Assembly (NCBI GenBank): GCA_016197225.1
Contig: JACPWC010000085.1
Location: 1-64,000, forward strand
DNA length: 64,000 nucleotides
Reading direction: 5' to 3'
Source of the DNA: Chloroflexota bacterium
GTDB taxonomy: Bacteria > Chloroflexota > Anaerolineae > Anaerolineales > VGOW01
Shown here: in pieces, positions 12,086 to 18,968 of the stretch
How the letters are laid out: every line of letters begins with the position of its first letter
Position numbering within the stretch: position 1 is the first letter of the stretch
Notes under the pieces: generated by a model
What the model saw: only the letters and a program-made list of their open reading frames with translations
Told to the model about the DNA's origin: nothing
The model's database searches: none
Made by a program: the position numbers and the translations under genes

Positions 12086-12114
12086 ATAATACGCTTTTAG
12101 CGGCGGGGGGTCAA
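12086..12114 (-). promoter_or_regulatory. promoter of the SDR gene, nearly leaderless
   Basis: On the minus strand TTGACC (12109-12114) and TATTAT (12086-12091) are 17 bases apart. The predicted start, near 12079, is only four bases before the ATG at 12075, matching the absence of a ribosome-binding site. Confidence 0.7.
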
Positions 12115-12128
12115 GATGGGGAAAAAAG

Positions 12129-12166
12129 AACACGGCTTGCCCGGGTGAATCTGGGCAAGCCGTGTT
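12129..12166. terminator. bidirectional terminator-like hairpin
   Basis: Perfect 14-bp stem AACACGGCTTGCCC (12129-12142) / GGGCAAGCCGTGTT (12153-12166) with a 10-nt loop. It is flanked by AAAAAA on the left (a T-run for minus-strand transcripts) and by TT on the right. It lies between the SDR promoter and the transposase relic. Confidence 0.6.
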
Positions 12167-12180
12167 TTCGTCATTTATTG

Positions 12181-12344
12181 CGCCACCTCACCGTGACCGA
12201 CCCCAATCACGCCTGGGGGATCGATATTATCCTTCGGCAAGCTCAGGACAGGCTCTATATCCGGCTCCGCGGCGGCTGGCTATATCTGTGGCCGTGCTGG
12301 ACTGGTTCTCGCGCTACGTGGTCAGTTGGGAACTCGATCTATTA
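12181..12344 (+). pseudogene. degraded IS3-family transposase (rve domain) fragment
   Basis: Only a central piece of the DDE integrase core of an IS3-type OrfB remains. One frame reads VTDPNHAWGIDI and then YIRLRGGWLYL; the continuation AVLDWFSRYVVSWELD is in another frame because one base is missing near 12289. Nine codons (ILRQAQDRL), supplied by a short repeat, stand where one residue is expected between GIDI and YIRL. No terminal inverted repeats or target duplication were found. Confidence 0.75.
12231..12256 (+). repeat. short dispersed repeat inserted in the transposase relic
   Basis: The segment CTTCGGCAAGCTCAGGACAG matches a short element widely seen in environmental bacterial genomes (the CTTCGACAAGCTCAGGACAG type). 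It adds a net 24 bases, a multiple of three, to the transposase frame. Confidence 0.55.
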
Positions 12345-12551
12345 TTTCTGTCGCTTACGGAAAACTACCTCCCCAAAACTAGGACAGGTGAGATAGAATT
12401 CCCCAATTCACATTGGAAGCATTGACTCTGTTCTCACTCGCAAACTCAGTTGACGCAAGAAGAATCAAGAGATCAAACGGCTGACAACTATGAGTTCTGT
12501 CACTTAATACTCAGCAACCTGACCCTTATCCTTTCTACAGGAGGCATTGCC
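12345..12551 (+). other. non-coding stretch before the M42 gene
   Basis: After the transposase fragment no gene, repeat or convincing promoter was recognised up to the Shine-Dalgarno of the M42 gene. The M42 frame stays open back to 12450, but that part has no family similarity. Confidence 0.5.
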
Positions 12552-13604
12552 TTGTCGCACTCTCTTAACTTTGACCCGAATTACATTGAGAAGCTTCTTA
12601 TCGGCCTGCTCAACATTCCCAGCCCCACCGGAATGGCCGGGGAAGCCATCGCCTACACTGCCGAAGCCCTCAAAGCGTTTCCGGTTCAGCAGAAAGTGAT
12701 CAACAAAGGCGCGCTGGTCGCCGCCTGGGCCGGGCACGCCGACTCTGCCCCTCGCGCCCTCACTGCTCACGTGGACACGCTGGGGGCGATGGTCAAAGAC
12801 ATCAAGCCCAACGGGCGACTCAAGCTGACTAAAATTGGCGGCTTCCACTGGAACACGGTGGAAGGAGAAGGGTGCATCGTTTTTTCAAGTGGTGGCCGCC
12901 GTTTGCGTGGGTCGCTTTTGCTCTACAAAGCCTCGTCCCACATTCACGGCGGAGAAGTTGGCGACACGAAACGTGACGACGACACGATGGAAGTGCGGCT
13001 CGACGAACGCACCGCCAGCGCCGCCGAGACTCGCGCTCTTGGAATCGAAGTGGGCGATTTCGTGGCCTTCGACCCGCGAGTCGAAGTGAGCGAGGCGGGC
13101 TTCATCCGCTCGCGCCACCTGGACGATAAAGCCGCCGTCGCTTGCATCCTCGGCGCGATGAAGGCCATCCATGATGCCGGATTGAAACCGGCGCAACGCG
13201 CCACGATTCACATCAGCAACTACGAAGAAGTCGGCCACGGGGCCGCCGCCGGTTTCCCGTCAGACCTGGTGGAACTGCTCACCGTTGACATGGCCGCCGT
13301 CGGCCTTGGCCAGGCCTCCGACGAATTCAGCGCCTGCATCTGCGTGAAAGACTCCGGCGGGCCGTATCATATTGACATGAACCGCAAACTCGTCCAACTG
13401 GCAAAGGCGGCCAACATTCCCTACAAGACTGACATTTATCCCTTCTACGGCTCGGACGGCGAGGCCTACTGGCGGGCCGGCGGCGATGTCAAAGTCGGCC
13501 TCGTCGGCCCCGGTGTAGACGCCTCGCACAACTACGAGCGCACCCACAAAGAGTCGCTGTTGAACACGGCGAAGTTGATTGCCGAATACTTGCTGGCTGA
13601 ATGA
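12552..13604 (+). CDS. M42-family metallo-aminopeptidase
   Basis: Cytosolic aminopeptidase of 350 residues in the M42 (glutamyl/PepA-like, tetrahedral complex) family. The dinuclear metal site is visible: TAHVDTLG, HLDDKAA, the Glu pair in NYEEVGHG, VDMA and ASHNYERTH. The start is a TTG at 12552, chosen because a full AGGAGG lies seven bases before it and the family's N-terminus begins just after (SLNFDPNYIEKLL); the preceding frame has no similarity. The stop overlaps the ATGA where a longer azlC frame begins, so this gene and azlCD are probably one operon. The protein probably trims N-terminal residues from short peptides. Confidence 0.88.
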   Translation: MSHSLNFDPNYIEKLLIGLLNIPSPTGMAGEAIAYTAEALKAFPVQQKVINKGALVAAWAGHADSAPRALTAHVDTLGAMVKDIKPNGRLKLTKIGGFHWNTVEGEGCIVFSSGGRRLRGSLLLYKASSHIHGGEVGDTKRDDDTMEVRLDERTASAAETRALGIEVGDFVAFDPRVEVSEAGFIRSRHLDDKAAVACILGAMKAIHDAGLKPAQRATIHISNYEEVGHGAAAGFPSDLVELLTVDMAAVGLGQASDEFSACICVKDSGGPYHIDMNRKLVQLAKAANIPYKTDIYPFYGSDGEAYWRAGGDVKVGLVGPGVDASHNYERTHKESLLNTAKLIAEYLLAE

Positions 13605-13610
13605 AATATT

Positions 13611-13659
13611 GCGTAGTGCGTAAATTTCGCGTCCGCGCGATACGCAATACGCACTACGC
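13611..13659. repeat. palindromic repeat GCGTAGTGCGT at the azlC start
   Basis: Perfect 11-bp arms GCGTAGTGCGT (13611-13621) and ACGCACTACGC (13649-13659). An upstream in-frame ATG would give azlC 21 extra residues encoded by this repeat. Confidence 0.75.
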
Positions 13660-13663
13660 CCTC

Positions 13664-14383
13664 ATGCCCCGTTCAGAATTCCTCTCCGGCTTTCGCGCCC
13701 AGCTTCCCATCCTGCTTGGCGTTGCGCCGTTCGGTATGATCTACGGCGTGCTGGCCGTCGGCGCCGGCCTGCCGGTTTCGATGGCTCAAGCCATGTCGTC
13801 AATCGTCTTTGCCGGCTCCAGCCAGTTCATCGCCACGACTCTGTTTGCGGCTGGCACACCCTTCCTGGTCATCGTGCTGACCACCTTCGTCGTCAACCTG
13901 CGGCACGCGCTGTACTCGGCCTCCATTGCGCCTCACGTTGCCCACCTGCCGGGGCGCTGGAAGTTGCTGATCGCTTATCTGCTGACCGACGAAGCCTATG
14001 CGGTTGCCATTGTGCGCTATCGCAACCCGGCTGGAGGCAATGGCGGACACTATTATTATCTTGGCACGGCGCTGGCGCTGTGGGGAACGTGGCAACTCTC
14101 AACCGCCGTCGGCGTATTCTTCGGCGCGCAAGTGCCGGAAAGCTGGGGACTCGACTTTACGCTGGCGATCACGTTCATCGCTATCGTCATCCCGGCGCTG
14201 GCCGACCGGCCTTCGGTGTTGGCGGCAGTCGTGGCCGCCCTTGTCGCAGTGGCGGCTTATGACTGGCCCTACAAGCTCGGCCTGATGGCCGCCGCGCTGG
14301 CGGGCATCCTCACCGGGCTGATCGCCGAACGTCTCGCATCCTTTTCACCGCGAAGACGCCAAGAGCGCGAAGAAACCAAATAA
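13664..14383 (+). CDS. azlC: AzlC-family branched-chain amino acid exporter subunit
   Basis: Large membrane subunit of an AzlCD-type exporter of branched-chain amino acids. The chosen start (MPRSEFLSGFRAQLPILLGV) matches the family; a start 63 bases earlier would add only repeat-encoded residues. Family features are FGMIYGVLAVGAGL, FAGSSQFIATTLF and NLRHALYSASIAPHV, with about six or seven hydrophobic helices in 239 residues. The last residues (FSPRRRQEREETK) are encoded by another dispersed repeat (14344-14412), so the C-terminal tail is probably repeat-derived. azlD follows 38 bases downstream. No ribosome site is obvious; coupling to the M42 gene is possible. Confidence 0.85.
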   Translation: MPRSEFLSGFRAQLPILLGVAPFGMIYGVLAVGAGLPVSMAQAMSSIVFAGSSQFIATTLFAAGTPFLVIVLTTFVVNLRHALYSASIAPHVAHLPGRWKLLIAYLLTDEAYAVAIVRYRNPAGGNGGHYYYLGTALALWGTWQLSTAVGVFFGAQVPESWGLDFTLAITFIAIVIPALADRPSVLAAVVAALVAVAAYDWPYKLGLMAAALAGILTGLIAERLASFSPRRRQEREETK

Positions 14384-14412
14384 AACTTTGCGCGCTTCGC
14401 GGCTTCGCGGTT
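14344..14412. repeat. dispersed palindromic repeat, TTCACCGCGAAG family, overlapping azlC 3' end
   Basis: Left arm TCACCGCGAAGACGCCAAGA pairs imperfectly with CGCGCTTCGCGGCTTCGCGG. It covers the last codons of azlC and nearly all of the azlC-azlD gap. A relative lies at 23282-23354. Confidence 0.75.
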
Positions 14413-14421
14413 AATTCTCTG

Positions 14422-14748
14422 ATGACCCCTCTTCAACTCTGGCTGACGATACTTGTAATGGGCCTCGTCACTTTTCTGACGCGGCTGTCGTTCATCCTGG
14501 CCTGGGGCCGGATCGAAATGCCGGACTGGGTGCGGCGGGCGTTGCGGTACGTGCCGCCGGCCGTGCTCTCGGCCATCATCCTGCCCGAACTGTTGCGCCC
14601 CGGTGGCGAACCGATCAACATCTCGTGGCAGAATGAGCGCCTGCTGGCCGGAATCGTAGCCGCAATTGTGGCCTGGCGCACCCGCAACGCCCTGCTGACG
14701 ATCCTCGTCGGCCTAGCAGTGTTCTGGGGGTTGAAACTGATTGTATAA
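14422..14748 (+). CDS. azlD: AzlD-family branched-chain amino acid exporter subunit
   Basis: Small membrane partner of AzlC, 108 residues with about four hydrophobic segments. The N-terminus (MTPLQLWLTILVMGLVTFLT) and the LRYVPPAVLSAIILPELL motif are typical of the AzlD family, whose members are usually encoded just after azlC. The pair is expected to export branched-chain amino acids or analogues. No Shine-Dalgarno is clear; the upstream 38 bases are repeat sequence. Confidence 0.88.
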   Translation: MTPLQLWLTILVMGLVTFLTRLSFILAWGRIEMPDWVRRALRYVPPAVLSAIILPELLRPGGEPINISWQNERLLAGIVAAIVAWRTRNALLTILVGLAVFWGLKLIV

Positions 14749-14767
14749 TCAAGGCACCCGAAAGCTC

Positions 14768-14814
14768 GCGGCGGATTTCCCGCTTCGCGTCCGCCGCTGG
14801 ATTGCCAAATCCAG
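14768..14814 (+). promoter_or_regulatory. two adjacent hairpins upstream of the YkvA-like gene
   Basis: Stem GCGGCGGA (14768-14775) / TCCGCCGC (14790-14797) is followed directly by CTGGATT (14797-14803) / AATCCAG (14808-14814). There is no T-run. The pair ends about 20 bases before the ribosome site at 14848 and may affect readthrough or translation; function unknown. Confidence 0.4.
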
Positions 14815-14847
14815 AGGGAGCATAGCTCACAGATATTGAGGTGACCC

Positions 14848-15258
14848 ATGTCCAACGATAAACGCCCGACCCTTTACGATAGCAACATGAACTTCTTTCG
14901 CAATCTTATTTTGCAGGCGCGGCTGGTATGGTTGCTCATGCGCGACCCGCGCGTGCCGCTCTGGCTTAAGGCTTTGCCCGTCGGCTCACTGGCTTATCTT
15001 GTTATGCCGTTCGATATTGTGACCGATGTGATACCGATCCTGGGGCAACTTGACGACCTGGCCGTGATCTTCATTGGTCTCAGCACCTTCGTCAGCCTAT
15101 GCCCGCAGAACGCTGTCGAAGAACACATGCGCGCCCTCCGGGGCGAGACCGACGGCTGGAAAGTGGACTCACAGCGAGAGACAAAACCCGCTGACGACGA
15201 CTCGAACGTCATCGAAGGCACTTACTCCGAGCCGCCGCCCGACGAGCCGAATCCGTAA
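14848..15258 (+). CDS. YkvA/DUF1232-family membrane protein
   Basis: Small protein of 136 residues with the DUF1232 signature WLLMRDPRVPLWLKALPVGS followed by YLVMPFDIVTDVIPILGQLD, a hydrophobic hairpin with the conserved P-x-D-x-x-x-D-x-x-P motif. The C-terminal third is charged and Pro-rich (ETKPADDDSNVIEG, PPPDEPNP) and probably disordered in the cytosol. GAGGTG lies four bases before the ATG. Members of the family have no established biochemical role. A strong terminator follows. Confidence 0.8.
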   Translation: MSNDKRPTLYDSNMNFFRNLILQARLVWLLMRDPRVPLWLKALPVGSLAYLVMPFDIVTDVIPILGQLDDLAVIFIGLSTFVSLCPQNAVEEHMRALRGETDGWKVDSQRETKPADDDSNVIEGTYSEPPPDEPNP

Positions 15259-15265
15259 AACAAAA

Positions 15266-15290
15266 AGAGACGACCTCACCGGTCGTCTCT
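15266..15290. terminator. bidirectional intrinsic terminator
   Basis: Stem AGAGACGACC (15266-15275) / GGTCGTCTCT (15281-15290) with a 5-nt loop. It ends the plus-strand operon; on the minus strand it is followed by TTTTTGTTTT and can stop transcripts coming from 15783. Confidence 0.85.
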
Positions 15291-15332
15291 ACATTTGCGG
15301 CGGAAGTTTTGGCAACTGCATAACCCAGATAT

Positions 15333-15431
15333 TTATATTCCCTTGCTATTTAACCACGAAAGGACATAATCGGCCACTTCTTCCCAGCCTTGTTGGCCGA
15401 TGATGAAGTGGTTGCGCTCTACAAATGCCTT
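15333..15431 (-). pseudogene. C-terminal remnant of a probable alpha/beta hydrolase
   Basis: The minus-strand frame from 15431 reads KAFVERNHFIIG, then GWEEVADYVLSWLNSKGI, and ends in TAA at 15333-15335. A conserved His followed by an amphipathic helix and stop resembles the end of an alpha/beta hydrolase. It has no start of its own, and its frame runs back into the end of the next gene, which is in a different frame. It is probably what is left of a gene replaced by its neighbour. Confidence 0.4.
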
Positions 15432-15783
15432 ATTGAGTTCGCAAGGCAAACCAGGTCCATCCCGCGCCTGCCAGATCTACCAAACCAAAAACAATCAGCA
15501 ATGGACTCCCTAGTCTCAGGATGACAATCGTGGTGACACCTGTGAAGAAGATCAGGCGGGCGAAGATCGTTGCGCGGAAGAAGTGACGGTCATCATAGCG
15601 CACGCTGTACAGGAAGTACATGCCGAGGATCGCAGTTAGGAGACCCGTCAACCGAATCCACACTTCGGTCGTGGTGGGGAAACCCAACGGTAGCAAAACC
15701 ATGTTGGGGACGAGGAAAAACGATAAGCCAGCGATGGCAAGATAAATGCCGAAGACCGTAATGGAACGAGCAGGGTTGGACAT
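15430..15783 (-). CDS. small four-helix membrane protein
   Basis: Protein of 117 residues with four hydrophobic helices (about 8-30, 43-61, 70-88 and 92-113) and short loops. It resembles the many small DUF4345-like membrane proteins, but no diagnostic motif supports a name. AAGGAG lies ten bases before the ATG. It starts 18 bases after the stop of the lipase-like gene on the same strand, so the two are probably co-transcribed. Its stop touches the hydrolase remnant. Confidence 0.65.
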   Translation of the reverse strand: MSNPARSITVFGIYLAIAGLSFFLVPNMVLLPLGFPTTTEVWIRLTGLLTAILGMYFLYSVRYDDRHFFRATIFARLIFFTGVTTIVILRLGSPLLIVFGLVDLAGAGWTWFALRTQ

Positions 15784-15801
15784 TGATGCAGCTCCTTGAA
15801 T

Positions 15802-16638
15802 TTATAGCCGCGCATCCATCCACACGATGATATCGTTCCAGACTACGGCTTTATTAGTATCAGTCAGGAGTTCATGATAAAAGCCGTCGTACATTTTCAA
15901 TGTTTTGTCTGTGGAGGAGGCCCGTTTTGCCAATTGCTGACTGCCCTCCGAGTTTGTCCAATGATCCTCCATGCCGTGCATGATCAACACGGGTGCGGAA
16001 AATTTTTCCATGTTGGCCTGGGCATTCGCAATGGCCCGCAAGCCTTCCGCACCCGCGTGCGCGGGCAGTCCTTTATGGTCAATGAGCGGGTCTTTTAGTT
16101 TTCTCTCTATCACGCTTTTGTCGCGCGAACCGAAGTTGAAATCAGGTTTGTAAGAGGGCAATTTAGGCGCGATGGAGCCGAGAATGGGGACAATCTTTTT
16201 GAGCAACGGCGTCACATCATGTCCCTCCTTCAGGCCTGCGCCACTGATGATGACGCCGCGCAGATCATTCTTCGGATTCGCGAGCACGTATGTCGTTGAG
16301 ATCAATCCGCCCAAACTGTGCCCGAACAAAAAGACGGGCTTGCCGTTGGCGCGCTGTTGTACACGTTTGCGGAATACATCCAGGTCTGAGATATATTCAT
16401 CGAATGATTTGATGAAATATCGGTCGCCGCCTGAGTTTCCGTGTCCGCGAATGTCGAATGCGTAAACTGCAAAATTGTGTTTGGTTAATTCTTCGGCGAA
16501 GGGGGCGTAATAATCGGAATAATCCCACAGCCCATGATGCAAGATGACAGCCGCTTTCGGCGCGCCGTCGGGCAACCAACTTTGCTCTCGCAAACGCAAA
16601 CCGTCTACGCTTTGAAAATCTCCAGTTTCGTGTTTCAT
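15802..16638 (-). CDS. monoacylglycerol lipase-like alpha/beta hydrolase
   Basis: Serine hydrolase of 278 residues in the monoglyceride lipase / lysophospholipase (Hydrolase_4) group. Features in order: HHGLWDYSDYY oxyanion loop, YAFDIRGHGNSGGDR, the nucleophile elbow FGHSLGGL with Ser, IMHGMEDHWTN with the acid Asp, and YDGFYHELL with the catalytic His. There is no signal peptide, so it is probably cytosolic or peripheral. GGAGG precedes the ATG by about nine bases. The likely substrate is a monoacylglycerol or related ester; this is family inference. Confidence 0.88.
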   Translation of the reverse strand: MKHETGDFQSVDGLRLREQSWLPDGAPKAAVILHHGLWDYSDYYAPFAEELTKHNFAVYAFDIRGHGNSGGDRYFIKSFDEYISDLDVFRKRVQQRANGKPVFLFGHSLGGLISTTYVLANPKNDLRGVIISGAGLKEGHDVTPLLKKIVPILGSIAPKLPSYKPDFNFGSRDKSVIERKLKDPLIDHKGLPAHAGAEGLRAIANAQANMEKFSAPVLIMHGMEDHWTNSEGSQQLAKRASSTDKTLKMYDGFYHELLTDTNKAVVWNDIIVWMDARL

Positions 16639-16753
16639 TTCTTTCTACCTCCAAATGGATTTGATATAGGCAAACAAAGAGAATCCTTGCACGCAAAGTA
16701 CAAATTCATTCTAGCATCCGCGCAAAGGACAAAATGTCCTGCCGAGGAGGTTG

Positions 16754-17719
16754 TTAGGGCGAGGGGAATGTGTCAGGAACCGGGATTCCGATTTCCCGCA
16801 GAATGAAGCGGCTTTCATCGTCGGCAGGCAGGAACGCCACGATTTGCGGGAAGTCGAATTGGAAGTAGCCGACAGAGATCAACAGCGGGCGTAAGCGGGC
16901 GCGTTTTGGCTGAGGCCGTGCGGAGGACACGGCAACCTCGACAATCGCGGAGATGGGTTGAGTCTGGGCGCTGGGATCGGATTCAAAAGCCGCATCCACT
17001 CGGACCGTGCGCCAGTGATTTTCAAACTCAGGCAAATCCATGAGTTGGTTGATTAGATCCTGATACCACGGCTCAAACTGGCAGAGCAGGTTTGCCATTT
17101 TGAATCCGTAAATGGTTTGGCGCGCCATGCGGGTCCACGACTCGCGGCTTTGGATGAGATGCGGTTGAAGCGGAAGGGCAGGGTCGAACAAGAGATGCAG
17201 GATGTTTAGTTGAGGCGGAGGAATGGCAGTGACATCTTCGTGCGTAACACCGTTGAGAGTAAGCGTATGCTGATTGATGTAATGAATATGCCAGTCGCGG
17301 TTAATGATGATGGCGGGCAGGGGCAGGTTTTGGACGACACCTATGGCGGCTTCCAAGGCTTCCTCAAGTTTTGTGCCTGTAAGATAAGGTGTGATTGGCG
17401 TTGCACGGGCGGCAAGTAATAAACGGTTACGCTCTTCGAGCGAGCAATTCAGGTAATCGGCGATGTCCATTACGATTTCGCGGCGCGGGGGACGCGTGAC
17501 GCGTCCCTGGCGCATGGGCTTGTAACTGCCATAGACCATGTCCTCGAATTCGGTGCGTGTCCAGGTACGCGGCCCCCAATCATCCTGCCGCCAGGATGGG
17601 CGAGGGTGATCGGATTGCGCCGCCTCACGCCGGCGGCGCTCCAAAAGTTCTTCGACCACGGCCACAAAATCGCGGCAGGCGGGATGCACGGTTTGGCGGG
17701 TTCTGGAAGTTGCTGTCAT
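16754..17719 (-). CDS. MmyB-like transcriptional regulator
   Basis: Protein of 321 residues resembling actinobacterial and Chloroflexi regulators that join an XRE-like helix-turn-helix to an MmyB ligand-binding (PAS-like) domain. The N-terminal part (about 15-105) is charged and helical, with an XRE-like end (DIADYLNCSLEERNRLLLAA). From about 120 the sequence (LPLPAIIINRDWHIHYINQH) has the PAS-like strand pattern typical of MmyB domains, continuing to a C-terminal sheet region. The HTH is less regular than in standard XRE proteins, so DNA binding is likely but not certain. The family commonly senses fatty acids or small hydrophobic ligands. Confidence 0.6.
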   Translation of the reverse strand: MTATSRTRQTVHPACRDFVAVVEELLERRRREAAQSDHPRPSWRQDDWGPRTWTRTEFEDMVYGSYKPMRQGRVTRPPRREIVMDIADYLNCSLEERNRLLLAARATPITPYLTGTKLEEALEAAIGVVQNLPLPAIIINRDWHIHYINQHTLTLNGVTHEDVTAIPPPQLNILHLLFDPALPLQPHLIQSRESWTRMARQTIYGFKMANLLCQFEPWYQDLINQLMDLPEFENHWRTVRVDAAFESDPSAQTQPISAIVEVAVSSARPQPKRARLRPLLISVGYFQFDFPQIVAFLPADDESRFILREIGIPVPDTFPSP

Positions 17720-17749
17720 AGGTGGGCCTTGACTCGTGAAGCTGTTGCT

Positions 17750-17791
17750 TCAGTGTTCGCTTTCAAACACAAGCCTGGCTTCACCAGTCTA
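17750..17791 (-). other. in-frame TAG and downstream continuation of the META lipoprotein
   Basis: Reading past the TAG at 17789-17791 in the same frame gives TGEARLVFESEH and then TGA (17750-17752). This matches what a META domain normally has after its last LEIFD-like strand. The TAG therefore interrupts a conserved C-terminus. Confidence 0.75.
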
Positions 17792-18259
17792 GTCAAAGAT
17801 TTCGAGATGACCGTTTATGATCCGATAAGTTGCCGCCTGTTGTAGCGCCTCGATATAGGCGGTCTCCTGCTCCATTATCCCTTCGGGTTCAAGACATGCC
17901 ATTAATGTGAACGCAGTCTGGGTAATCGTAAGCCTGCCGTCAGTCGTGGCTAAATACGGGCCGCTATCAGGGCCGCCGCCGTAGGTATTACAGCCCGCCG
18001 ATCCCGTTAGAATCCCTTCCTCAAACGCAAGTGTTATCGTCGTTCCTTCCATTGGCGTCTGTCCGTCCAATGAAACCAGCCTCCAGCGAGTGCCTGCCAG
18101 CGGGTTGACGTTGAGCTTTGTGGAAGTATCTGTTGGGGCTGGGGTTGTCGAAGTTGCAGGAGTTCCCGTGCAGGCTGTCAGCAACATCATGATGAATGCA
18201 ACGCCAACAATCCATCGTCGTTTGGGGCAATATGCTGACCCACGCGTCAGGATCATCAT
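17789..18259 (-). CDS. META-domain lipoprotein (HslJ-like), ends at a premature TAG
   Basis: Predicted exported lipoprotein with one META domain, as in HslJ and heat-shock-related secreted proteins. The signal sequence ends in the lipobox LLTAC; a short Thr/Pro linker follows, then LAGTRWRLVSLDGQTP, ITLAFEEGILTGSAGCNTYGG and LTITQTAFTLMACLEPEGIM, the standard META pattern. The last residues before the stop are LEIFD; the same frame continues after the TAG with a typical META ending, so the product lacks one strand unless the codon is read through. The start is one of two adjacent ATGs (18259 or 18256); a TTG start further up falls inside the 42-bp duplicated repeat. Confidence 0.75.
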   Translation of the reverse strand: MMILTRGSAYCPKRRWIVGVAFIMMLLTACTGTPATSTTPAPTDTSTKLNVNPLAGTRWRLVSLDGQTPMEGTTITLAFEEGILTGSAGCNTYGGGPDSGPYLATTDGRLTITQTAFTLMACLEPEGIMEQETAYIEALQQAATYRIINGHLEIFD

Positions 18260-18261
18260 CC

Positions 18262-18303
18262 CACCCAATCCAAAAACCTATACCACGCGCCGGCGAAGGG
18301 CAG
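18262..18303. repeat. 42-bp direct repeat, displaced copy
   Basis: Identical to 18975-19016 except for one base (CGCGCC here, CGCCCC there). On the minus strand it encodes LPFAGAWYRFLDWV followed by Gly and TGA, i.e. the end of the neighbouring oxidoreductase. It lies directly upstream of the META start codons. Confidence 0.95.
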
Positions 18304-18328
18304 TCCAGCGAACGAAGTATACAGCGGC

Positions 18329-18356
18329 TTGCCCGCCTGCGCCCGCACAGTATAAT
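18329..18356 (+). promoter_or_regulatory. promoter of the Phd-nucleotidyltransferase gene (leaderless)
   Basis: TTGCCC (18329-18334), 16 bases, then TATAAT (18351-18356). The predicted start falls on the A of the ATG at 18363, and there is no ribosome site, so the message is probably leaderless. Confidence 0.65.
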
Positions 18357-18362
18357 TCGTCC

Positions 18363-18962
18363 ATGCCAACAAAACGCTCCCGGGTCAAAGAAGTCCAGGC
18401 GCCTTATCGGGCCAGGCGCGCGCCCAAAAAGCCTGCGGCTGAGGCGGTGAGGGTGAAATGGGCCGATATTGAAAGCGCAACCACGCCCATCGTCCTCGAA
18501 CGAAACGGCGAGAAGCTGGCCGTGGTGTTGAAGTACGACGAGTACCAGCGGTGGGAGTCGGCCCGCCTTGAGCAGGCGACGGTCCCCATGTCGGCCATCC
18601 AGGAAATCGTTGACCGGATCGCCGAAAAGTTCAACCCGGACAAAATCATCCTTTTCGGGTCGTACGCTTACGGCGCTCCCCGGCGCGGCAGTGACGTGGA
18701 TTTGCTGGTGGTGATGGAGACCGACAAAAACGTGATTGAGGCGGCGATAGATATTCTGAACGAGCTACCCTTGAGGTCGTTTGGTCTCGATGTGCTGGTG
18801 CAGACCCCGGCAGACACCGAGCATCGAATCGCCATCGGCGACTCTTTCATCAAAGAGGTTGTGACGAAAGGCCGGATACTCTATGAAAGAAACGACCGCC
18901 TGGTAGCCGACGCCACCCGCGTCCGCGCCTTCATTCGGGGCAAGCTGGGTCTGCCCGACTGA
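18363..18962 (+). CDS. Phd/YefM-like domain fused to a minimal nucleotidyltransferase
   Basis: Protein of 199 residues. After a basic N-terminus, residues about 33-65 (VKWADIESATTPIVLERNGE, VVLKYDEYQRW) resemble the Phd/YefM antitoxin fold. Residues about 80-190 are a minimal nucleotidyltransferase (MNT): ILFGSYAYGAPRRGSDVDLL carries the GS motif and the Asp-x-Asp metal pair. MNT proteins usually pair with HEPN toxins as antitoxins that AMPylate them, but no HEPN gene is adjacent. A Phd-MNT fusion could autoregulate its own promoter and modify a distant partner; this is inference. It is the only plus-strand gene in this stretch and sits exactly between two 42-bp direct repeats. Confidence 0.8.
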   Translation: MPTKRSRVKEVQAPYRARRAPKKPAAEAVRVKWADIESATTPIVLERNGEKLAVVLKYDEYQRWESARLEQATVPMSAIQEIVDRIAEKFNPDKIILFGSYAYGAPRRGSDVDLLVVMETDKNVIEAAIDILNELPLRSFGLDVLVQTPADTEHRIAIGDSFIKEVVTKGRILYERNDRLVADATRVRAFIRGKLGLPD

Positions 18963-18968
18963 CTCCCC

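Noticed and set aside
13601-13663. ATG at 13601 as the azlC start
   Set aside because: The 21 extra codons are encoded by a palindromic repeat and do not match the family.
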